From an uncultured Campylobacterota bacterium (GTDB taxonomy: Bacteria; Campylobacterota; Campylobacteria; Campylobacterales; Arcobacteraceae), in the NCBI GenBank assembly GCA_903821805.1, contig CAIJNA010000065.1:1-5913 (forward strand): a stretch of 5,913 nucleotides of DNA. Direction: 5' to 3'. Position 1 is the stretch's first letter. Every line of letters begins with the position of its first letter. A model generated the notes under the pieces. That model was not told the DNA's origin, did no database searches, and saw only the letters and a program-made list of their open reading frames with translations. Position numbers and translations under genes: made by a program. Shown one piece after another: positions 1-5,913 of the stretch.

Positions 1-1
1 A

Positions 2-478
2 CCAAACAAAATTAATTTTACAAATATAGCATCAAAACTCTATGGGCAAAACTATGGATGGGGTGGATTTTTACAAAATCGTGATTGCTCAATGATGATT
101 AGAGACTTCTATACTCCGTTTGGATTATTTTTACCTCGAAATTCATTTGATCAGGCTAATGATAAGAAAGATGAAGTTATATCTTTAGAATCAAAAACGA
201 GGGATGAGAAAATTAAAATCATTAAAGACAATGCATTACCATTTGCTACATTATTCTATATGAAAGGTCATATCATGATGTATGTCGGTACACATGATGA
301 CCAAATTGTTATTTTTCATTCTATATGGAGTGTAAAAACTCTAAATAAAGGAAGATTTGTAATTGGTGGGTCATTTGTAACTTCGTTAAATCCAGGGATA
401 GATTTACCTGATTTTGACCATGAAAGTGGAACATTATTAGACAAGCTCGTTTCAATGAGAATTTTAGGAACAAAATAA
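2..478 (+). CDS. NlpC/P60-family peptidoglycan endopeptidase, C-terminal catalytic domain (5' end outside window)
   Basis: The frame is open from base 2 to the TAA at 476-478, giving 158 visible residues of a larger protein. Visible motifs fit an NlpC/P60 cysteine peptidase: a nucleophile motif RDCSMMIRDFY (Cys29 of the fragment, bases 86-88), the catalytic histidine in KGHIMMYVG (His90) and a second polar histidine in IFHSIW (His106). A YGWGG segment lies just before the cysteine. Enzymes of this family cut peptidoglycan stem peptides, typically the gamma-D-Glu-diaminopimelate bond, in the periplasm. The first ATG (base 92) lies after the catalytic cysteine, so it cannot be the real start. 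The missing N-terminus probably carries an export signal and SH3b-type domains, as in related multi-domain bacterial lysins; this is inferred from the family and not visible. The final part (PGIDLPDFD to the end) resembles the tail of such proteins. Family call is fairly sure; exact substrate is unknown. Confidence 0.87.
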   Translation, partial: PNKINFTNIASKLYGQNYGWGGFLQNRDCSMMIRDFYTPFGLFLPRNSFDQANDKKDEVISLESKTRDEKIKIIKDNALPFATLFYMKGHIMMYVGTHDDQIVIFHSIWSVKTLNKGRFVIGGSFVTSLNPGIDLPDFDHESGTLLDKLVSMRILGTK

Positions 479-489
479 AAAGATTGATA

Positions 490-498
490 TGCTATAGT
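490..498 (+). promoter_or_regulatory. Candidate extended -10 promoter for the ABC-F gene
   Basis: TGCTATAGT matches the extended -10 pattern TGnTATAAT with one mismatch. It lies 55 bp before the ABC-F start codon and just after the stop of the NlpC/P60 gene. Transcription would begin near base 505 and leave a leader of about 50 nt. No convincing -35 hexamer is seen, which is usual for sigma-70 promoters in Campylobacterota. No strong terminator separates the two genes, so readthrough from upstream is also possible. Confidence 0.38.
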
Positions 499-553
499 TC
501 GCACTTTCAAATCAACAAGAATAGAAAAAATAAAATAAATAAAAAAGAGAAAT

Positions 554-2386
554 ATGATAGAACTTTCAAATATATCTAAAAGTTACGCTTCACAAGACCT
601 GTTTAGCGGACTCAGTTTAAGAATGAATTTTGGCAATAAAATAGGATTAGTTGGACGAAATGGAAGTGGAAAATCAACACTATTTAAACTTATATTAGGT
701 GAAGAACAACAAGACAATGGAGAAATAATTATTCCTAAAGGTTATAGAATTGGCACATTGAAACAGTATTTAGTATTTACAGAGAAAACACTAGTAGATG
801 AAACGGCTTTAGCACTGGGTGAAGATGATAAGTTTAGTATATATAAAGTTGAGAGAATTCTTTTTGGACTTGGTTTTACACATGAAGATTTAGAAAAAGA
901 TCCATTGTCTTTTTCTGGTGGATACCAAATTAGAATAAATTTAGCAAAATTACTTTTAACTGAACCAAATATGTTGCTTCTAGATGAGCCCACAAATTAC
1001 CTTGATATCTTATCATTAAGATGGCTGAAAGGCTTTTTGAAAGCTTTTGAAGGTGAAGTTATTCTTATTACTCATGATAGAGATTTTATGGATGCAGTTA
1101 CAACTCACACGATGGGAATAATCAGAAGAGAATTATTTTTCATCAAAGGTGATACTCATAAGTTTTACGAGCAACTAAGTTCCAATGAGGAACACCATGA
1201 AAAACAAAAAATTGCTCAAGATAAAAAAATAAAAGAATTAGAAGACTTTATTTCACGTAATAAAGCAAGAGCATCAACTGCGGCCTTAGCACAATCTAAA
1301 GTTAAACAATTGGAAAAAATGGATATTTTGGAAGATATTGGTTATGACAATACATTATCTTTTGATTTTAAGTATAAACCAACTCCTGCTAAAATCTTAC
1401 TGGATGTAAAAAATGTTAGCTTTGGATACACCCCTTCTAATATATTGTTTAAAGACATCTCTTTTGCTCTTGAAAAAGGTCAAACTCTTGGAATAATTGG
1501 TAAGAATGGTAAAGGTAAATCTACACTATTAAATGTAATAGCTGGTGAATTAAAACTTTTTCATGGCGATATCGAATATCACAGCTCTACAACATTTGGA
1601 CATTTTGGCCAAACAAATATTTCACACCTAAATCCAAAAAGTACTATTATAGATGAAATTTATAGTGTCAATTCAAAGCTTGGTGAAGCTACTGTAAGAA
1701 ATATATGTGGTCTAATGATGTTTAGTGGAGACAATGCCAAAAAGAAAATTTCATTACTTTCTGGTGGGGAAAAGAGCCGTGTTATGCTTGGTAAAATAAT
1801 TGCGCAAGAAGTAAATCTATTATTTCTAGATGAACCAACAAATCACCTTGATATGGATTCAATTGAAGCTCTTACAACTGCTATAAAAAACTTTGAAGGT
1901 TCAAGTATAATTGTTACTCACTCCGAGGAACTACTTCGTGCAGTTTGTGATAGACTGATTGTTTTCTCAAGCGATGGGGCATCTTATTTTAATGGTACAT
2001 ATGATGAATTTCTTGAAAAGATTGGTTGGGAAGATGAAGAATTTGATACGAAACCAAAAAAACAAAAAAGCATTAAAACGGAAAACAAAAAACTTAGAAG
2101 TGAAGTGATTGCAGAAAAAAGCAAAGAATTAACTCCACTTAAAAAAGAACTTGATAAACTTGAAAACGAGATAGAAAGACTTGAAGGAATAATCAATAAA
2201 TCAAAGCTTGAAATCATAGAAGCTTCAAATAAAAATGACAACAATAAAGTTGTAGAACTCACAAAAAATATTGCAAATTGTCAAAAAAATATTGATACAA
2301 AGTTTTCTACTTTTGAAACCGCTCAAATAAAATATGATGAATTAAGTGAGATGTATGAAAAGAAATTAGCTGAACTAACCGTATAA
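554..2386 (+). CDS. ABC-F family ATPase (YheS/Uup-like, probable ribosome-associated translation factor)
   Basis: The 610-aa protein has two ATP-binding cassettes and no membrane segments, the layout of ABC-F proteins, which bind the ribosomal E site and act on stalled or initiating ribosomes. Cassette 1 has Walker A GRNGSGKST (34-42), signature SFSGGYQ (119-125), Walker B LLLDEPTN (141-148) with Glu145, and His174 in ITHDRDF. The charged inter-cassette linker (about 205-260, with RNKARASTAALAQSKVKQLE) is the P-site-tRNA interaction motif of the family. Cassette 2 has Walker A GKNGKGKST (316-324), LSGGE (402-406), Walker B LFLDEPTNHLD (423-433) with Glu427, and His456 in VTHSEEL. Residues about 505-605 form a Lys/Glu/Leu-rich coiled coil, as at the C-terminus of Uup and YheS. 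Both catalytic glutamates are kept, so it should be an active ATPase. The signature and linker look most like YheS, but the stretch between Walker A1 and signature 1 is short. ATG 554 is chosen because MIELSNISKSY is the typical N-terminus; a weak AAGAGA lies 3 nt before it. A role in antibiotic resistance is possible but not indicated. Confidence 0.95.
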   Translation: MIELSNISKSYASQDLFSGLSLRMNFGNKIGLVGRNGSGKSTLFKLILGEEQQDNGEIIIPKGYRIGTLKQYLVFTEKTLVDETALALGEDDKFSIYKVERILFGLGFTHEDLEKDPLSFSGGYQIRINLAKLLLTEPNMLLLDEPTNYLDILSLRWLKGFLKAFEGEVILITHDRDFMDAVTTHTMGIIRRELFFIKGDTHKFYEQLSSNEEHHEKQKIAQDKKIKELEDFISRNKARASTAALAQSKVKQLEKMDILEDIGYDNTLSFDFKYKPTPAKILLDVKNVSFGYTPSNILFKDISFALEKGQTLGIIGKNGKGKSTLLNVIAGELKLFHGDIEYHSSTTFGHFGQTNISHLNPKSTIIDEIYSVNSKLGEATVRNICGLMMFSGDNAKKKISLLSGGEKSRVMLGKIIAQEVNLLFLDEPTNHLDMDSIEALTTAIKNFEGSSIIVTHSEELLRAVCDRLIVFSSDGASYFNGTYDEFLEKIGWEDEEFDTKPKKQKSIKTENKKLRSEVIAEKSKELTPLKKELDKLENEIERLEGIINKSKLEIIEASNKNDNNKVVELTKNIANCQKNIDTKFSTFETAQIKYDELSEMYEKKLAELTV

Positions 2387-2399
2387 GCTAATTCTTTTT
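2357..2399. terminator. Bidirectional intrinsic terminator spanning both stop codons
   Basis: AATTAGC (2364-2370) pairs with GCTAATT (2387-2393) around a 16-nt loop. The stem continues past a bulged A (2363) with AAAAG (2358-2362) against CTTTT (2394-2398), plus a G-U pair at 2357/2399. On the plus strand the 3' arm ends in TTTTT and is followed by a second T-run at 2403-2408, and on the minus strand it ends in TTTTC. It would end transcription of both the ABC-F gene and the DedA gene. The stem overlaps the last codons of both genes. It is A/T-rich, so its strength is uncertain. Confidence 0.58.
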
Positions 2400-2987
2400 G
2401 AATTTTTTGTAGATTTGAAAAGTTATATATAAAGCCAACAAAATCAAAACCGAGTTTAAAGTTAACGCTAAATATTTGTGGATTAGTTCTTGATTTTGTC
2501 CTATAAAATATCCCAACAGTGTCAATATAGTAACCCATATTCCAGCACCTAGTGTTGTATAAAATGTAAATTTGAAAAAATTCATCCTAGCAAGACCAGC
2601 TGGAATTGATATCAAATGCCTAACACCAGGAATTAATCTCCCGCTAAACGTTGAAATATGGCCATGTTTTAGAAAGAAATCATCTATTTTCTTTTGTGTT
2701 TGCTCGTTAAAAAAAATATATTTTCCATATTTGCTTAAAAATGGTCTTCCGTATTTTAATGCTAAATAATAATTAAATACAGCTCCAGCCAAGCTTCCAA
2801 AGATTCCCATAAATAGAACTATATAAATATTCATTTCACCATTTGCAGCCAAGTATCCAGCCGGAATCATAACAATTTCAGATGGGATCGGAACAACAGT
2901 ACTTTCTAGAAACATCATTACAAATATACCGAAGTATCCAAAACTACTTACTGCATTTACAATCGATGACACTATATCGCTTAACAT
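2388..2987 (-). CDS. DedA family (SNARE-associated/VTT domain) inner-membrane protein
   Basis: The 199-aa hydrophobic protein has the DedA hallmarks: FLESTVVPIPSE near the N-terminus (Glu28, Pro33, Glu37), a re-entrant segment, and the second motif SGRLIPGVRHL followed by SIPAG (Arg117, Pro120, Arg123, Gly131). Hydrophobic segments lie at about 15-45, 52-75, 113-133, 140-163 and 172-192, and the tail KKFKKN is basic, as expected for a cytoplasmic end. Length is normal for the family (about 200 aa). DedA proteins are membrane lipid transporters; some members recycle undecaprenyl phosphate for peptidoglycan synthesis and others flip phospholipids or support membrane potential and pH homeostasis. 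The sequence does not tell which substrate this one uses. The start is the ATG at 2985-2987, preceded by a good AGGAA (2993-2997) at 5 nt spacing. The stop is TAG, one base from the stop of the convergent ABC-F gene. It is divergent from metG and probably a single-gene transcript. Confidence 0.95.
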   Translation of the reverse strand: MLSDIVSSIVNAVSSFGYFGIFVMMFLESTVVPIPSEIVMIPAGYLAANGEMNIYIVLFMGIFGSLAGAVFNYYLALKYGRPFLSKYGKYIFFNEQTQKKIDDFFLKHGHISTFSGRLIPGVRHLISIPAGLARMNFFKFTFYTTLGAGIWVTILTLLGYFIGQNQELIHKYLALTLNSVLILLALYITFQIYKKFKKN

Positions 2988-3005
2988 TTATTTTCCTATT
3001 TCTAA

Positions 3006-3087
3006 TTTTATTACTTACAAAAAGTAAATTAATATATTTGAATGTAATTATATACTTTTTCACATCTTATTTGTGTTTTATTACTTA
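3006..3087 (+). repeat. Direct repeat pair TTTTATTACTTA in the divergent intergenic region
   Basis: The 12-nt word TTTTATTACTTA occurs at 3006-3017 and again, exactly, at 3076-3087, 70 bp apart from start to start. One copy lies in the DedA leader and the other next to the possible metG -10 box. Paired binding sites for a regulator are one explanation; a chance match in A/T-rich DNA is the other. Confidence 0.35.
3047..3052 (-). promoter_or_regulatory. Candidate -10 box for the DedA gene
   Basis: The minus strand reads TATAAT, a perfect -10 hexamer, 59 bp before the DedA start codon. The leader would be about 50-55 nt and includes the AGGAA ribosome binding site. No -35 match is seen at the usual distance. 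In DNA this A/T-rich such hexamers arise often by chance, so support is limited. Confidence 0.33.
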
Positions 3088-3091
3088 TAAA
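3086..3091 (+). promoter_or_regulatory. Possible -10 box for metG
   Basis: TATAAA lies 48 bp before the metG start codon, and transcription would begin near base 3098, at the foot of the inverted repeat that precedes the ribosome binding site. There is no clear -35, only a T-rich stretch near 3056-3060. TATACT at 3051-3056 is an alternative. The choice between them cannot be made from sequence alone. Confidence 0.22.
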
Positions 3092-3096
3092 CCAAC

Positions 3097-3125
3097 TTTT
3101 TGATATTCTCTCAAAATATCAAAGA
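3097..3125 (+). promoter_or_regulatory. Inverted repeat just upstream of the metG ribosome binding site
   Basis: TTTGATATT (3099-3107) and AATATCAAA (3115-3123) are perfect 9-bp arms around a 7-nt spacer CTCTCAA. A G-U and an A-U pair would extend it to 11 bp in RNA. It ends 2 nt before the metG Shine-Dalgarno AAGGGA (3128-3133), which itself lies 6 nt before the ATG. There is no U-run after it on either strand, so it is not an intrinsic terminator. It could be a regulator-binding dyad in DNA or a hairpin at the mRNA 5' end that affects stability or ribosome loading. Confidence 0.45.
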
Positions 3126-3139
3126 ATAAGGGAATTCAA

Positions 3140-5113
3140 ATGTCACAAAAAGACAATACTATTTACATAACTACTCCAATATATTATGTTAACGATGTAG
3201 CTCACATAGGTCATGCTTACACAACAATAATTGCTGATACATTAGCAAGACATGCGAGACTTACTGGAAATAAAACTTTCTTTTTAACTGGAACTGATGA
3301 GCATGGTCAAAAAATAGAGACTAGCGCTGCTGCTCGTGGTAAAACTCCAAAAGAATATGCAGATGAAGTTAGTGGAAAATTTAGACAACTATGGGATGAT
3401 TTTGATATCACTTACGACAAATTCATAAGAACTACTGATGAGGAACATAAAACTGGTGTACAAAAAGCATTTCAGAAAATGTTTGATAAAGGTGATATTT
3501 ACAAAGGAAATTATGAAGGAAATTATTGTGTGAGTTGTGAAACTTTTTACACAGATGCACAACTTCTTGATAATGCTGGTTGCCCTGATTGTGGTAAAAC
3601 AACTACTATTGTAAAAGAAGAGAGTTACTTTTTTGCATTATCAAAATATGAGGATAAACTTCTTAAATTATACGAAGAAAATCCATCTTTTATACTTCCA
3701 AAAGCTAAGGCAAAAGAGATTGTAAACTTTGTAAGCAGTGGATTAAATGATCTTTCAATAAGTAGAACTTCATTTGACTGGGGTGTTAAGCTCCCATCTT
3801 CAATGAATGATGACAAACATGTAATGTATGTGTGGCTTGATGCTTTATTAAACTATATAACTGCACTTGGATATGGAAATGATGACAAGAACATGGAATT
3901 TTGGCCTGCCAATATTCAGCTAGTAGGAAAAGATATTTTAAGATTCCATGCTATTTTTTGGCCAGCATTTTTGATGTCGCTTGATTTGCCTATGCCAAAA
4001 CACATTGCTGCACATGGCTGGTGGACAAGAGATGGCGAAAAAATGTCAAAAAGCAAAGGAAATGTTGTTGATCCAAAAGAGATAGCTGATGCCTATGGAC
4101 TTGATGCATTTAGATATTTTATGCTTAGAGAAGTTCCATTTGGTCAAGATGGCGATTTTTCGCAAAGAGCTTTAATGGATAGAATAAATTCTGATCTTGG
4201 AAATGATCTTGGAAATCTTCTAAATAGAATCATTGGAATGAGTGGAAAATATTTTGACTACAAAATTACAAGTAAAGATGTAGAAAAATTCCACAAAAAA
4301 GAGCTTGATGAAATTAATACGCTTTTAGATGGTAGTGAAGAATTTTTTTACAATCTGCAAATTAATAGATTCTTAGAAGAGATTTGGAAAGTTTTAACGA
4401 TCGGAAACAAAGCTATTGGTGATTATGAGCCTTGGAATTTAATGAAAGATGGAAAAACTGATGAAGCTATGGCGCTCGTAGCTCTTATTGTAAACATTAT
4501 GGCAAAAGTTTCTGTTCTTTTAAAATCTGTAATGCCGCACAAAGTATCGGAAATAGAATCATCTTTAGGGATGATAGTTAACACTGAAAGTTACAACAAA
4601 TTGATTAAAGAAAAAGAGCTATTTAGTGAAACAACTATTACAAAAATAGATGCTTTATTCCCAAGAATTGAGGAAGAACTAATTGCTATTGCTGAGTCAA
4701 CTTCAACAGTAACAGAAAGTTCTGCTCCAAAACAAATTTGCAAAAATGAAGAAAAAATAAAAATAGAAGCTCTTGAAGATGAAGCAAATCTAGTAACTAT
4801 CGACAAATTCTTTGAAACAACACTTAAAATAGGGACTATTGTTGAAGCTGAGGAAGTACCAAAATCAAGTAAATTACTTAGATTACAAGTAGACTTAGGC
4901 GAAGGAAGAAATAGACAAATTTTAGCTGGAATAAAAGAGTATTATTCTGCTGAATCGCTAATTGGAACTCAAGCTTGTGTTGTTGCCAATCTAAAACCAG
5001 CAAAACTTATGGGAATGGAAAGTGAAGGAATGTTATTAGCAGCTAAAGATGAAAATGGTCTTCATTTGTTAAGACCTGAGGCACCTAAAAAATCTGGAAC
5101 TAAAGTTAGTTAA
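3140..5113 (+). CDS. metG: Methionyl-tRNA synthetase (MetRS) with C-terminal tRNA-binding domain
   Basis: This cytoplasmic class I aminoacyl-tRNA synthetase joins methionine to tRNA-Met (initiator and elongator) using ATP. The 657-aa protein starts with the Rossmann-fold catalytic domain: TTPIYYVND (11-19), HIGH (22-25), TGTDEHG (50-56) and KMSKS (301-305). A zinc knuckle of two CxxC pairs is visible (Cys130, Cys133, Cys148, Cys151), the single-knuckle arrangement. The helical anticodon-binding domain follows, with the N-x3-R pair Asn359/Arg363 and Trp432 in EPWNL at places matching known anticodon-reading residues. A polar, low-complexity linker (about 511-550) leads to an EMAPII/Trbp111-like tRNA-binding fold (about 553-650, with KIGTIVEAEEVP, RQILAGI, LKPAKLMGMESEGMLLAA), which usually mediates dimerisation and non-specific tRNA binding. 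Length is normal for this domain layout. The ATG at 3140 has a strong AAGGGA at 6 nt spacing. It is divergent from the DedA gene, and a MurF-like gene follows after 12 nt. All key residues are present, so it should be functional. Confidence 0.98.
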   Translation: MSQKDNTIYITTPIYYVNDVAHIGHAYTTIIADTLARHARLTGNKTFFLTGTDEHGQKIETSAAARGKTPKEYADEVSGKFRQLWDDFDITYDKFIRTTDEEHKTGVQKAFQKMFDKGDIYKGNYEGNYCVSCETFYTDAQLLDNAGCPDCGKTTTIVKEESYFFALSKYEDKLLKLYEENPSFILPKAKAKEIVNFVSSGLNDLSISRTSFDWGVKLPSSMNDDKHVMYVWLDALLNYITALGYGNDDKNMEFWPANIQLVGKDILRFHAIFWPAFLMSLDLPMPKHIAAHGWWTRDGEKMSKSKGNVVDPKEIADAYGLDAFRYFMLREVPFGQDGDFSQRALMDRINSDLGNDLGNLLNRIIGMSGKYFDYKITSKDVEKFHKKELDEINTLLDGSEEFFYNLQINRFLEEIWKVLTIGNKAIGDYEPWNLMKDGKTDEAMALVALIVNIMAKVSVLLKSVMPHKVSEIESSLGMIVNTESYNKLIKEKELFSETTITKIDALFPRIEEELIAIAESTSTVTESSAPKQICKNEEKIKIEALEDEANLVTIDKFFETTLKIGTIVEAEEVPKSSKLLRLQVDLGEGRNRQILAGIKEYYSAESLIGTQACVVANLKPAKLMGMESEGMLLAAKDENGLHLLRPEAPKKSGTKVS

Positions 5114-5115
5114 GG
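5112..5115 (+). promoter_or_regulatory. Ribosome binding site supporting a TTG start
   Basis: AAGG overlaps the TAA stop of metG and lies 10 nt before a TTG at 5126. In that frame no ATG or GTG occurs between the metG stop and the conserved N-terminal motif, so TTG is the only good start. The overlap with the stop codon suggests translation coupled to metG. Confidence 0.5.
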
Positions 5116-5125
5116 CAAACAAACA

Positions 5126-5913
5126 TTGAAAATATCATCACTTGTAGATATTACTGGGGGAAAGTTATTAAATAATCCTGCGATTTCATTTATCACACAA
5201 TCCCATACTAATATTAAGAAAGTCAGTGATGGTGATTTGTTTGTTTCATCAGATATTGATGAAATAAAAGAAGCTATAAAACGAGGTGCATTTGCAATAA
5301 TTTTAGATTTTGATACAGATATAAAAGCACTAGACCAAGAGATAGCTTTCATACTTGTTGATGATATCTCTCGGGCCATAACAAAGCTTTTACGTTTCCA
5401 ACTAAGCAATCGTATTCTTACAGGTTATTGCGTTGATTTGATTGCTTATGAATTCCTAGATGTATTACTTAAAAACAATAAAGATATATATTTTTTAGAC
5501 GAACCACATTTAAGTCTAGAAGCACTCCATGATATTGAAGACAATCAAATATTAATATCCACAAACAAACAGTTTATATATGATATTTATCCAAGAACTA
5601 CCAATCTGGTTATTGACCATATGAATTTTGAGAATTTAATTATTCATTCAATTTTTGAAACATCTTTTCTACACAAAGGAAAATATTTCTACAAACTCCG
5701 AATACCATATATTTATCTAAATCATCTTTTGTACATAAAAGAAACTTTCAATATAGAAGACATAGATAATCAAAAACTAAAAAATATTCGATTTATGCAA
5801 CCAATTTTTCTAAACAAACAAAATCAAATAGTTGAATATGGGAAATCAAATAGATTTATCTTAACTTCAGATTGTGAATATATAAGTGAAATAGAATTTA
5901 AATTCATTAATGC
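5126..5913 (+). CDS. MurF/MurE-like protein, N-terminal Mur ligase domain without visible P-loop (3' end outside window)
   Basis: The frame is open from TTG 5126 to the right edge with no stop: 262 codons of an unfinished gene. Residues 1-90 resemble domain 1 (UDP-MurNAc-binding) of Mur ligases: (M)KISSLVDITGGKLLN, a central SHTNIKKVSDGDLFVS comparable to the family's DSR-x-x-x-GDLFvA, AIKRGAFAIIL comparable to A-x3-GA-x-A, and FILVDDISRAITKL comparable to the VDD-x-x-x-AL helix. In true MurF a GxxGKTT ATP-binding loop follows within about 30 residues. Here the matching stretch (about 95-118, LSNRILTGYCVDLIAYEFLD) has no such loop, nor does any later visible residue. The rest (119-262) is A/T-rich, Ile/Asn/Phe-rich and not recognised. 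It may be a non-catalytic MurF relative, perhaps one that binds a peptidoglycan precursor or partner ligase. The gene is in the same frame as metG, 12 nt behind it, and surely co-transcribed. The open frame is solid; the Mur relation is probable; the function is unknown. Confidence 0.75.
   Translation, partial: MKISSLVDITGGKLLNNPAISFITQSHTNIKKVSDGDLFVSSDIDEIKEAIKRGAFAIILDFDTDIKALDQEIAFILVDDISRAITKLLRFQLSNRILTGYCVDLIAYEFLDVLLKNNKDIYFLDEPHLSLEALHDIEDNQILISTNKQFIYDIYPRTTNLVIDHMNFENLIIHSIFETSFLHKGKYFYKLRIPYIYLNHLLYIKETFNIEDIDNQKLKNIRFMQPIFLNKQNQIVEYGKSNRFILTSDCEYISEIEFKFIN

Noticed and set aside
482..516. Possible terminator hairpin after the NlpC/P60 gene (TTGAT against ATCAA).
   Set aside because: Only five A/T-rich pairs around a loop of more than 20 nt, with no T-run after it.
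2056..2069. Poly-A runs (A7 and A6) in the ABC-F gene between cassette 2 and the coiled coil, a possible slippery or phase-variable site.
   Set aside because: The frame continues smoothly into a normal coiled coil, and A-runs encoding lysine are common in such A/T-rich genes. No alternative frame product looks meaningful.
2572..2769. Plus-strand 65-codon open frame inside the DedA gene.
   Set aside because: It is antisense to conserved DedA codons, has no ribosome binding site, and its protein has no recognisable feature.
3011..3027. Inverted repeat TTACTT/AAGTAA in the DedA leader.
   Set aside because: Six A/T-rich pairs with no extension; expected by chance here. Only the longer direct repeat that includes it was kept.
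5098..5111. Small inverted repeat AACTAA/TTAGTT across the end of metG.
   Set aside because: A 5-bp A/T-rich stem with a 4-nt loop and no T-tract; far too weak for a terminator, and the next gene starts 12 nt downstream of the stop.
5110..5409. Minus-strand 99-codon open frame opposite the MurF-like gene.
   Set aside because: The plus strand frame is longer, continues to the window edge, has conserved motifs and follows metG closely; the minus-strand product is Ser/Ile/Phe-rich, typical of an antisense shadow.

Overview
The window is AT-rich DNA, densely packed with genes, and holds five protein-coding genes, two of them cut by the window edges. The gene set, protein features and promoter style (TATAAT-like -10 boxes with no clear -35) fit a bacterium of the Campylobacterota such as a Sulfurimonas- or Arcobacter-like organism. 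This assignment is an inference from the sequence, not from a database search. I see no tRNA, rRNA, CRISPR array, insertion sequence or phage gene.

Layout, left to right. (1) Bases 2-478 (+): the C-terminal catalytic domain of an NlpC/P60 peptidoglycan endopeptidase, cut by the left edge. Its catalytic cysteine lies before the first ATG, so the frame must be read from the edge. (2) A 75-bp gap holds a candidate extended -10 promoter. (3) Bases 554-2386 (+): a duplicated-ATPase ABC-F protein of 610 aa, probably ribosome-associated and closest in style to YheS/Uup. (4) Bases 2388-2987 (-): a DedA-family membrane protein of 199 aa. It converges on the ABC-F gene with one base between the stop codons, and a hairpin spanning both stops looks like a shared bidirectional terminator. 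(5) Bases 2988-3139: a 152-bp divergent intergenic region with a 12-nt direct repeat, candidate -10 boxes for both directions, and a perfect 9-bp inverted repeat just before the metG ribosome binding site. (6) Bases 3140-5113 (+): metG, a complete methionyl-tRNA synthetase with a C-terminal tRNA-binding domain. (7) Bases 5126-5913 (+): a TTG-started gene 12 nt behind metG that runs off the right edge. Its N-terminus resembles domain 1 of MurF/MurE ligases, but the ATP-binding glycine-rich loop is not found where it should follow.

How the genes relate: metG and the MurF-like gene are almost certainly one transcript. The ABC-F gene and metG both serve translation. The NlpC/P60 hydrolase, the DedA protein (a family that includes lipid and undecaprenyl-phosphate transporters) and the MurF-like protein all point to the cell envelope, but they do not form one operon, and a shared pathway is only a weak inference. 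Nothing here is a clear new defence or mobile system. The item most worth following up is the MurF-like protein that seems to lack its nucleotide-binding loop, followed by the hairpin at the metG start.
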